From Idiomarina piscisalsi (GTDB lineage Bacteria > Pseudomonadota > Gammaproteobacteria > Enterobacterales > Alteromonadaceae), in contig NZ_CP022133.1 of the NCBI RefSeq assembly GCF_002211765.1, forward strand, positions 992,001-1,056,000: 64,000 nt of DNA, written 5' to 3'. A program made the translations under genes and the position numbers. This document shows, piece by piece, positions 1 to 7,259 of this stretch (position 1 is the stretch's first letter; the number at the start of each line of letters is the position of its first letter). The notes under the pieces are model-generated. The model saw nothing but the letters and a program-made list of their open reading frames with translations, made no database searches and was not told where the DNA came from.

Positions 1-19
1 CATATTACTGAGGCGGGAT

Positions 20-751
20 ATGGCGCAAAAGAAACGTTCAAGTCGCTGGCGAGTTTGGCACCGTTGGTTGTCTTTAATTTTTGGCGTACAGATGGTCGTT
101 TGGGCACTAAGCGGTGCTTACATGGTGTTCTTTGACTTGGATTATATCCATGGTGATCATCTGGTTCAGGATATTAGTCAACCTTTGCCTGAACATACCC
201 ATATTGCGAGCCTCGATGAGTTGTTCGCCACCTACCCTGAGACGCGCTCGGTTTCCCTTGAAACCCGCTGGCTCGACAATACACTACAGACGGTTTACAA
301 GCTGGAAACGGCCAAAGGCTCGTTGTTGGTCAACGCCGAGTCGTTGCGGCTTATTGAGTTGAATGAGCAGCACATTAAAGCGCTTGCCAATCGTTATTAC
401 GCTCCAGAGCAAGCGAATATTGAATCGGTTGTTTATATGACTGATAACCCGCCTACGGAAATTAGTGAAAAACTGCTGCCGGTGTGGCAAGTCAATTATG
501 ACGACTTTGGTAATACCAGCCTTTATCTGTCAGAAACGACGGGAGACTTGTTGGTCAAGCGACACAATTTCTGGCGTGGCTTCGATATCGCCTGGATGTT
601 GCACATTATGGACTATGAAGAGCGTGTGGATATAGAAACCTGGTGGTTAAAAGGCTTTATTATTGGCACGTTCATTCTGATGGTAACGGGTATTGTTTTA
701 CTGGTTTATGCCATTAGCTTTAAACGAACGCCGGCCGGAGGTTCCCAATAA
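20..751 (+). CDS. PepSY-associated transmembrane protein
   Basis: A 243-residue inner-membrane protein of the PepSY_TM type. One transmembrane helix lies near residues 15-37 and a second near 210-232, bracketing a periplasmic region. The conserved LHIMDY element is just before the second helix. In known systems such proteins sit beside TonB-dependent siderophore receptors and help reduce or process imported iron chelates. The start is supported by GAGGCGGG about 7 bases upstream. The stop overlaps the next gene's ATG by one base (TAATG), so the two are translationally coupled. It looks like the shorter partner of the fusion protein that follows. The iron role is inferred from family and neighbour; the gene before it is outside the window. 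Confidence 0.85.
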   Translation: MAQKKRSSRWRVWHRWLSLIFGVQMVVWALSGAYMVFFDLDYIHGDHLVQDISQPLPEHTHIASLDELFATYPETRSVSLETRWLDNTLQTVYKLETAKGSLLVNAESLRLIELNEQHIKALANRYYAPEQANIESVVYMTDNPPTEISEKLLPVWQVNYDDFGNTSLYLSETTGDLLVKRHNFWRGFDIAWMLHIMDYEERVDIETWWLKGFIIGTFILMVTGIVLLVYAISFKRTPAGGSQ

Positions 752-2391
752 TGCGATTTATGCAGTGGCTGCATCGTTGGGTCAGTCTTATTCTGGTCGT
801 TCAGGTTGTATTGTGGTTAATCAGTGGTTTCTTTTTTGCGCTAACCGGGCATCAAGGCATGTCTGGACATCAATATATGGTGCCTCAAAAAACGTTTACT
901 GAACTGAGGAAAGTGGCAGCAAAAGTCGACTTTGAAGAAATAAAACAATGGTTTCCAAATGCTCATTCTGTTGAGTTGGTTAGTGTAGCCGGGGTTGGTC
1001 AGTATCAGGTGACATTACCGGATGATGTTATTTACATTGATGCAAACACTGGAGACTACTGGAGTACCGATGAAGCGCTGGCAACGCGATTGGCACTTCT
1101 CAGTTACAGTGGACCAGGCTCGGTTGAATCTGTTGAGCGGGTAACCGGTAGTAATGAAGTCAATGGATGGACTGATCCGGGCTTTCGTATCAATATGGCG
1201 GATGATCTCAATACGCGAATATACGTTGATATGGCGTCTGCTCAGGTGGTTGAGCATCGAAATACCCCGTGGACGATTGCTGATTGGGCTTTCCGTTTGC
1301 ATTTTATGGACTACAGCGGTGGTCGTAGCTTCAACCATTTATTGATTTGGAGTGCAGGGTTATTGGCGCTTTGGTTTTCGTTATCAGGGCTGATATTACT
1401 TGGACGTAACCTTATTAATGGCGACTTCAACCCCGGGCGCAAGAAGACGTGGCTTGAGCAATTTCAACAGCAAGGGCACCCGGTTGCCAGCAGTTGTGGT
1501 GGTGGCGGCACGTGTGGGCTTTGTAAAGTAACGTTGAAAGGCGATAACCTTCCTGAGCCAAATGACTCTGAGACTGCGTTGCTGAACCGTGACGAACTGA
1601 ACGCCGGCGTGAGGCTGTCCTGCCAACACAAAGTTTCTACGGCATACAGTGTTGAGTTGGCTGATAAAGCGGTGAGTGACACTCGCTTAACATTAGTCAA
1701 CAAGCGGCAACTAACACCATCGATTGTTGAGCTGACGTTTACCAGCCCCGGGAATCTTACCTACCATGCGGGACAGTTTATGCAGTTTCGTATTCCACAC
1801 CTAAATGAGGTGTTGATACGACATTATTCGATGGCAACGCGCCCAGACTTAAACAAGCTTGTCTTTAACGTACGGCAAATGACATCTCCTCAAGAGGGCG
1901 TTCCCCCCGGAGTTGGTTCTAATTATTTATGCCATTTAGAAGTGGGAGCCAATGTTGATGCGACTGGGCCCTTCGGTGACTTCCAGTTGACTGAACAGAA
2001 TAATAATACTCAAGTGTTTATTGGCGGTGGTGCCGGCATTGCTCCCTTACGTTCGCTTATTCAGGCGGAGCAGGCGAAACAGCAGCCGCGGCACAGTGTC
2101 TTTTTCTACGGAGCCCGAAATGAGGATGAATTGTGCTACCGGGATGAGTTTGAGGCTTATGATGGTGTTGCTTATACACCAGTGCTTTCGGAGACAACTA
2201 AAGCCGATGGGTGGTCAGGTAAAACAGGCTTTATACACGAAGCTGCTTTGGCTTGGCTTGCCAATGAGAACCTTAATGCAGTAGATGTTTATGTCTGCGG
2301 ACCACCGCCAATGCTTAAGGCTACGCTCAAAGCGCTTACCGATATCGGCATTAATCGCAGTCGTATCCGTTTCGATGATTTTGGAATTTAA
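751..2391 (+). CDS. PepSY membrane domain fused to 2Fe-2S ferredoxin and FAD/NAD(P)H reductase
   Basis: A 546-residue fusion. Residues 1-225 form a PepSY_TM unit: helices near 9-31 and 197-218, and an LHFMDY element near 183. Residues about 235-305 are a 2Fe-2S domain with Cys249, Cys255, Cys258 and Cys291 (C-x5-C-x2-C-x32-C, as in NqrF). Residues about 310-546 are an FNR-type reductase: RHYS at 357-360 for flavin, GGGAGIAPL near 425 and CGPPPML near 516 for the nicotinamide nucleotide. Electrons could pass from cytosolic NAD(P)H through FAD and the iron-sulfur cluster to a membrane or periplasmic acceptor, plausibly a ferric siderophore. The domains are clear; the acceptor is inferred. It is coupled to the preceding PepSY gene. 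Confidence 0.9.
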   Translation: MRFMQWLHRWVSLILVVQVVLWLISGFFFALTGHQGMSGHQYMVPQKTFTELRKVAAKVDFEEIKQWFPNAHSVELVSVAGVGQYQVTLPDDVIYIDANTGDYWSTDEALATRLALLSYSGPGSVESVERVTGSNEVNGWTDPGFRINMADDLNTRIYVDMASAQVVEHRNTPWTIADWAFRLHFMDYSGGRSFNHLLIWSAGLLALWFSLSGLILLGRNLINGDFNPGRKKTWLEQFQQQGHPVASSCGGGGTCGLCKVTLKGDNLPEPNDSETALLNRDELNAGVRLSCQHKVSTAYSVELADKAVSDTRLTLVNKRQLTPSIVELTFTSPGNLTYHAGQFMQFRIPHLNEVLIRHYSMATRPDLNKLVFNVRQMTSPQEGVPPGVGSNYLCHLEVGANVDATGPFGDFQLTEQNNNTQVFIGGGAGIAPLRSLIQAEQAKQQPRHSVFFYGARNEDELCYRDEFEAYDGVAYTPVLSETTKADGWSGKTGFIHEAALAWLANENLNAVDVYVCGPPPMLKATLKALTDIGINRSRIRFDDFGI

Positions 2392-2475
2392 CGTGATAGA
2401 ACTCTCGTGGATTGGTTTGGGCTCCGTTACTTTGTATAAAACCGATGAATTACTGCAACAGATAAGAAACGTCTC

Positions 2476-2994
2476 ATGAAAAAACTCTATTTAACCTATG
2501 TTGGCGGCACTGCTCCCGGCGCGAATATTGAGCTACATGATGTTCGTTTTGTTGTGGGGGAAGCTATTGAGCATACCTATTCGGCCATTCGAGCAGGCTG
2601 GTTCGGTACGCAAAAAGGTTTGCATCTGGATAGCTATGTTCAGTTGCATCATGTCGATGGTTATCGTATTGAACTTGCACAAGAGCGACAATTGGATTGC
2701 GCTAAAAAGCTTTATTTCGTGAATTTTGGTGGCTACTTTGACGGTAAGTTGGCGGAGTTTCATGATTTTACTGTTGTTGTGGCCGAATCTATTCAAGCGG
2801 CTAAACAGCAAGCTAAAGCTCAGGTGCTTAACAGAGGGTTAGCTGGTGCGGAACAATTGCATAAAGATGACTTGATAGCTGTCGACGATTGCCTGTGTCT
2901 CGATCTTATCGATAGTCACTACATTCACTTGTACCACGACGGCAAAAACCAGCCTTTGGTTCCTGACTGGAAAGGTTATCAGCCGCTTCCGTGA
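2476..2994 (+). CDS. DUF1543 domain-containing protein
   Basis: A 172-residue soluble protein that resembles the DUF1543 family. It contains two related halves, each opening with a strand of the type LYxxxxGG followed by an acidic/His-rich segment (residues about 3-60 and 77-130), which suggests an internal duplication. There is no signal peptide or membrane segment. Function is unknown in the family. It lies 84 bases after the PepSY fusion on the same strand and might be co-transcribed. The upstream ribosome-binding site is weak, so the start is the first good Met rather than one fixed by a strong Shine-Dalgarno. Confidence 0.75.
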   Translation: MKKLYLTYVGGTAPGANIELHDVRFVVGEAIEHTYSAIRAGWFGTQKGLHLDSYVQLHHVDGYRIELAQERQLDCAKKLYFVNFGGYFDGKLAEFHDFTVVVAESIQAAKQQAKAQVLNRGLAGAEQLHKDDLIAVDDCLCLDLIDSHYIHLYHDGKNQPLVPDWKGYQPLP

Positions 2995-3018
2995 TGAGTG
3001 TATTAAATGACATAGGTA

Positions 3019-3231
3019 TTACTGTTCGAGCCTTTTATGACGATGGTTTTTCCACACGTGATAAACCAACGAAATGGTGAAAGCTGTGGCAAAGTGTAAA
3101 ACGCCGGCGTGTCCCCAGGTAAACTCCCCAGTTTGAAAGTAAGCGACGAACATAGCGGCAACTGAGTAACCACCAACCAAAATCAGTGTAAAGTATAGTG
3201 TAGAGAGTACCGGGTTATTGTCTGAAAGCAT
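3019..3231 (-). CDS. small two-helix membrane protein, unknown function
   Basis: A 70-residue hypothetical protein with two probable membrane helices, near residues 9-31 and 41-60, and a basic His/Lys-rich tail (KNHRHKRLEQ). It is convergent with the DUF1543 gene, with 24 bases between the stops. I do not recognise a family. The hydrophobic pattern and positive-inside tail support a real small inner-membrane protein, but the short length keeps confidence moderate. Confidence 0.6.
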   Translation of the reverse strand: MLSDNNPVLSTLYFTLILVGGYSVAAMFVAYFQTGEFTWGHAGVLHFATAFTISLVYHVWKNHRHKRLEQ

Positions 3232-3324
3232 AAGGTCTATCGCTTAGGTTCTTTTAGTCTATATAGGGTAAGTTAATAAACTCGTAGGTATAAAATCAAG
3301 TTGTGCTCGCTTTTTATGACCTTT

Positions 3325-4125
3325 TTACACCAATACACGCTCAATATCGTCATCTATTTTAAATGTAGCTAGGTCGTCAGCGCGGGTTTTACCGCGCGTT
3401 AAAATGGCAATGGGTTGATTATTTTCAGCGGCCTGGCGGGCAAAGCGATAACCCGAAAATACCATTAATGATGAGCCTATAACCAATAACCCTCCGCTGT
3501 CAGCTAGCGCCTGTTTTGCTTCTGCAACTCGAGTTTTAGGTACGGTGTCGCCAAAATACACGACGTCCGGCTTTAAAATACCGCCGCACTTTAAGCAGTC
3601 GGCTATTTGGAAGGTTGAAAAGTCGGTTTCAATGTCTGCGTCGCCGTCGGGTAGGGCGGAGGCATCCATTTCTGCGAACTCTGGATTCAGTGCCAGACAG
3701 CGTTCGTGCATTTCCAAACGAGGCGATTGCGCACCACAGCTCATGCAAATCATGTCATTCGCGTAGCCGTGTAAATTTATCACGTCAGTGGCTCCGGCTC
3801 TTTGGTGTAAGCCATCTACATTTTGAGTAATGATAATGCCAATTAAGCCTTCCCTCTGCATCTTAGCTAATGCCAAGTGTGAGTCATTTGGCTGCGCATT
3901 ATAAAGCACCGGCCAACCATGTAATGCGCGCGCCCAGTAACGCTTGCGCAGTAGCTCGTTGGTCATGAAGTCGCGATGCTGCATAGGCGGGGCACTTTTC
4001 CAGTTGCCGTTACTGTCACGGTAGTCAGGAATACCCGAAGCGGTACTTAAGCCTGCACCTGTTAGTACGGTTACTGGTTTATTTTTAGATAGAAACTGAA
4101 GAAGTGTTTGTTTATTTGACGCCAT
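3325..4125 (-). CDS. Sir2-family NAD-dependent protein deacylase
   Basis: A 266-residue sirtuin. The NAD-binding GAGLSTASGIPDYRD motif is at residues 23-37, TQNVDGLHQRAG at 100-111 and the catalytic His119 in NLHG. A structural zinc site is formed by Cys127/Cys130 and Cys177/Cys180, with a long insertion between the two pairs. GSSL near 207 contacts NAD. Family members remove acyl groups from lysines, consuming NAD and releasing nicotinamide and O-acyl-ADP-ribose. The layout is closer to SIRT4-like class II enzymes than to CobB, so the acyl preference is uncertain. It is transcribed alone, divergent from the DUF1653 gene. Confidence 0.9.
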   Translation of the reverse strand: MASNKQTLLQFLSKNKPVTVLTGAGLSTASGIPDYRDSNGNWKSAPPMQHRDFMTNELLRKRYWARALHGWPVLYNAQPNDSHLALAKMQREGLIGIIITQNVDGLHQRAGATDVINLHGYANDMICMSCGAQSPRLEMHERCLALNPEFAEMDASALPDGDADIETDFSTFQIADCLKCGGILKPDVVYFGDTVPKTRVAEAKQALADSGGLLVIGSSLMVFSGYRFARQAAENNQPIAILTRGKTRADDLATFKIDDDIERVLV

Positions 4126-4202
4126 TACTTCAACTTGCAGCTTGTTGTTAGAGTGAAAGCCTATATGATCATAAAAAACAAAGAAACCTAACTGACAAAG
4201 AT

Positions 4203-4418
4203 ATGACAGTAACCCCAGGTATTTACGAACACTACAAAGGCAACCGTTACCGAGTGATAGACACGGTAACGCACAGTGAAACCGAGGAAACGCTGGTACT
4301 GTATCAGCCGCTGTATGGTGAACAAAAACTATGGGTAAGACCTTATGAAATGTTCACCGAGTCGGTAGATGTTAATGGTATAGAAAAGCCGCGTTTCCAA
4401 CTTATTGAAAAAGCCTAA
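4203..4418 (+). CDS. DUF1653 domain-containing protein
   Basis: A 71-residue protein with the compact DUF1653 fold. It starts with G-x-Y-xH-YKG-xx-Y and has the VLYQPLYG and LWVRPYEMF segments typical of the family, which covers nearly the whole chain. The function is unknown. It is divergent from the sirtuin gene (77 bases between starts) and convergent with the M24 peptidase gene, whose terminator overlaps its last codons. Confidence 0.8.
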   Translation: MTVTPGIYEHYKGNRYRVIDTVTHSETEETLVLYQPLYGEQKLWVRPYEMFTESVDVNGIEKPRFQLIEKA

Positions 4419-4444
4419 GGCTGCTATGACATGCAACCTTAGGC
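4413..4444 (-). terminator. rho-independent terminator of the M24 peptidase gene
   Basis: Perfect 8-bp inverted repeat GCCTAAGG (4413-4420) / CCTTAGGC (4437-4444) with a 16-base loop. Read on the minus strand it is followed by TTTTTC, so it fits termination of the M24 gene. The distal arm and its T tract lie inside the last codons and stop of the convergent DUF1653 gene. Confidence 0.65.
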
Positions 4445-4451
4445 GATACAT

Positions 4452-5831
4452 TCAGCGTATTAAGTGCCAACGTGTCTGGCGACCGGCGCTGTAAATAACG
4501 GTCTCTCCATCAAAGAACGCCGTTTGTTCCAGCATAATTTGAACGGTTTGGTTGTCCCATTCTGGGACGCTTTGCTTGATATTGCCTTCAATCGCATACG
4601 CGGTGTTAGCATACATTGCCCAGTCGCCACGAATAGCCGTTGGGCCTTGGTTGTCCCACATGCCAATAGTCGGTCCGGGCGCATGTCCGAAGAAGCCAAT
4701 AGGGTGGGTGTAGGTGCTGCTTTTTATTTCTTCTTTTAAACTCGTGGCTTGCGTTGCGGCAAGTATTTCATTACCACTCCGGCCAACAGCAAACTGCTCA
4801 GTGAGTATGTCCTGCCATTTATTACCTGTGGCTAAAGCGTTCTTTAGACCCTGAGGAGCACTGTCTTCATTTAACTTCAACACGTAAGCCATCTCCTGCG
4901 TATCAGTACACATTGATAAATAACAAATACCCACATCGGTATGGAGCACATCGCCACGCTCAATAACGCCCTTGCCGTTACTGCAGAATGGCATGTCGTC
5001 ACTGCATTCATTGCCTTCGCGCTGGAACGTCACATAGGGCATAAACCAAGCATCAAGGCCTAGCTCTTCAAATCGTTGACGAATATACCAGGCAACATCG
5101 TCTGTGTGTGTCACATCCGGTGTAATCACCTTTGAGCTAAAAGCTTCGGCAATAACTCCACGGGCGAGTGATACCGCGGTACTGAGAGTGCTGGCTTCTT
5201 TTTGAGTTCGAGTTTCAACCCAACGTACGACAAGCTGCTCTGCTGACGTTAGCCGTTGGTGATAGTCTTCCGGTAATACCTCAATAAGGCGTTGATGAAG
5301 CCCTTTTGTTAAACCGTCAGCAACTGGCCAGTCTCGGGATACATTTATGCCAATACGTTTAGGGTCTTTGTTCACAATAAGCTGTGCAAGGGCGTTCCAT
5401 TGCTGGCTTAAGTCGCCACCCGACCAGGCGGACTCATAAGGCTCACCGAACGGATAAGTATTAACGGAAAGCTTTTCAACCTCCCCGCTTTCCAAACGAT
5501 TAAATACAAGCATGGTCGTACGTCTGGCTGCAAAGGTCGGTTGTGGTACTAAAGTGAAGTAGACAGGATCTTCAGCGTACTCACGATTAATGACCAACCA
5601 CATATCAAGGCCAGCTTCTTTCATCAGTTCGGGGAGTAGTTGGTCAAGCCTATTAATGGTCATTTCATTAACAGGGGAAACTCGGTCGCGGTGGGGGATC
5701 ACCTGAAACAGGTCTGCTGACTGAATGACCCGTCCCTGACTAATTTCGGGCTTTAACGCAGCGTTGCTATTGAACGAAAACAACAGAAGGCACGTACTGA
5801 ATAAAGAAATTAGCGATGAGAATTTGAGCAT
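4452..5831 (-). CDS. exported M24 (Xaa-Pro aminopeptidase-like) metallopeptidase
   Basis: A 459-residue protein with a signal peptide (hydrophobic residues 8-20, probable cleavage in NSNA-A near 24), so it acts in the periplasm or outside the cell. The C-terminal pita-bread domain keeps all five expected metal ligands: two Asp in HTDVG and CTDTQ, His in FGHAPG, Glu in AIEGNI and Glu in MLEQT. The N-terminal half is the non-catalytic creatinase-like domain. The family cleaves peptide bonds next to proline, but the exact substrate cannot be read from the sequence. GGAACG lies upstream of the start. The gene is monocistronic with its own terminator. Confidence 0.88.
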   Translation of the reverse strand: MLKFSSLISLFSTCLLLFSFNSNAALKPEISQGRVIQSADLFQVIPHRDRVSPVNEMTINRLDQLLPELMKEAGLDMWLVINREYAEDPVYFTLVPQPTFAARRTTMLVFNRLESGEVEKLSVNTYPFGEPYESAWSGGDLSQQWNALAQLIVNKDPKRIGINVSRDWPVADGLTKGLHQRLIEVLPEDYHQRLTSAEQLVVRWVETRTQKEASTLSTAVSLARGVIAEAFSSKVITPDVTHTDDVAWYIRQRFEELGLDAWFMPYVTFQREGNECSDDMPFCSNGKGVIERGDVLHTDVGICYLSMCTDTQEMAYVLKLNEDSAPQGLKNALATGNKWQDILTEQFAVGRSGNEILAATQATSLKEEIKSSTYTHPIGFFGHAPGPTIGMWDNQGPTAIRGDWAMYANTAYAIEGNIKQSVPEWDNQTVQIMLEQTAFFDGETVIYSAGRQTRWHLIR

Positions 5832-5927
5832 AGCATCGTTCCATTTTTATTATTGTTCGTTTGTCAGTTTGGCATAACCTGCTAAATTGTGCAGTTCAAA
5901 TATGGTTGTGGGGTATTGGCTGGACTA

Positions 5928-7142
5928 ATGGATTCAAAATTAAAATTTAACGAGCTCATGATGGAGTGCAAGGAAGGTCAGCTTAAGCCGAACCTACGTA
6001 TCATCCTTCCTATTCTGCTTGCCATTTTGTTGCTTGTGCCTGTTACTCGTGCGGTGACACTTCAAGTGTTGTCGGACGCGTTTTTGCAGGTGTCGGTGTT
6101 TGTCTTTGCGTCGCTGGCGTTGTATTACAGTTTAACTCGCAACCTCGATAAAGAGCGTTTAGCCAGTTATATGCAACGGCATCCATTACAGGAAGTTGCT
6201 ATAGCAGCGTTACTGGGCGCGTTACCCGGCTGTGGCGGCGCGATTATTGTCGTAACACAGTTCACTCGCGGTTTGACAAGTTTTGGTGCGGTCGTTGCTG
6301 TGTTAACTAGTACTATGGGCGATGCTGCGTTTTTACTGCTGGCACAAAAACCTACCGATGCGTTACTTATTGTCGCAATAAGTTTGGTGATTGGAACCAT
6401 CAGTGGGTATATCGTTAATCTGTTTCATAAAGGAAAAACCGACTGGCTGCTGAGTAAAGGGGCTTCTGAGAGCAAAGAAAGCCTATGCGGACCCGAACCA
6501 AGCAGAACCCGCAAAACCGTGCTGCGCTGGTCTGTGCGCTTTTGGAAAATTATTTTTATACCCGCACTTATCGGGGCAGTAGCGGTTGCACTTCAACTTG
6601 AGCTTAACGAGCCGTTAAACTTACCCTCTAATACGGTTGAGACCATTGCCGCAACAGTGACTTTTCTTATCTTGGTGTTATGGGCGTTTACGTCCGATCT
6701 CACCGGCTATTCGGCAATAACTAGCGAAGAGCCCACGACACATCATGAGGGTTGGCTGAATAAATCGGTTCTGGATACTCAATTTGTAACCGGCTGGGTG
6801 GTGCTCGCATTTTTAGCGTTTGAATTGCCGGTGAAGTTGTTGGGAGTTGACCTCGCCGGGCTATTCGAGTCTTGGGGATCGGTAGTTATATTGATGGCTG
6901 TACTTATTGGTTTTTTACCGGGGTGTGGTCCCCAAATACTCGTGACAAGCCTGTACATAAATGGGTCTATTCCATTTTCGGCCCAACTTGGTAATGCCAT
7001 AAGTAACGACGGCGATGCGCTTTTTCCTGCCATAGCTTTAGCCCCGAAAGCAGCACTTTTGGCAACGGTATACTCGGCCATACCAGCATTTATAGCAGCG
7101 TATAGCTATTACTTTCTGTTTGAGGAAGCCTTGTTACTTTAA
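5928..7142 (+). CDS. putative ArsP_2-type 10TM metal transporter
   Basis: An integral membrane protein of about 404 residues. It carries two repeated signature segments, LPGCGGA followed by STMGDAAFLLLA in the first half and LPGCGPQ followed by SNDGDALFPA in the second. This inverted-duplication pattern is known from the ArsP_2 family (putative heavy-metal, manganese or iron exporters). About ten hydrophobic helices are visible, with a charged cytoplasmic loop in the middle (RTRKTVLRWSVRFWK). The reading frame extends upstream to a GTG at 5889, but I prefer the ATG at 5928; neither has a strong ribosome-binding site. The metal specificity is not evident. The Fur-controlled receptor gene follows. 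Confidence 0.75.
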   Translation: MDSKLKFNELMMECKEGQLKPNLRIILPILLAILLLVPVTRAVTLQVLSDAFLQVSVFVFASLALYYSLTRNLDKERLASYMQRHPLQEVAIAALLGALPGCGGAIIVVTQFTRGLTSFGAVVAVLTSTMGDAAFLLLAQKPTDALLIVAISLVIGTISGYIVNLFHKGKTDWLLSKGASESKESLCGPEPSRTRKTVLRWSVRFWKIIFIPALIGAVAVALQLELNEPLNLPSNTVETIAATVTFLILVLWAFTSDLTGYSAITSEEPTTHHEGWLNKSVLDTQFVTGWVVLAFLAFELPVKLLGVDLAGLFESWGSVVILMAVLIGFLPGCGPQILVTSLYINGSIPFSAQLGNAISNDGDALFPAIALAPKAALLATVYSAIPAFIAAYSYYFLFEEALLL

Positions 7143-7178
7143 GGTATCTGGAAATAGTTATTAGAAATTATAGATAAA

Positions 7179-7197
7179 AATAAGAATAATTCGCATT
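7179..7197 (+). promoter_or_regulatory. Fur box upstream of the TonB-dependent receptor
   Basis: AATAAGAATAATTCGCATT matches the Fur-site variant AATGAGAATNATTCTCATT at all but two defined positions. It lies 63 bases before the receptor start, in a promoter-like AT-rich region. It implies iron repression of the receptor gene. The match was scored by eye. Confidence 0.7.
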
Positions 7198-7259
7198 TAC
7201 TATTTTAAGTCCCCTGAGTATGATGAGCGCCGCTAAAACATACAAAAGGGGATGAACAC

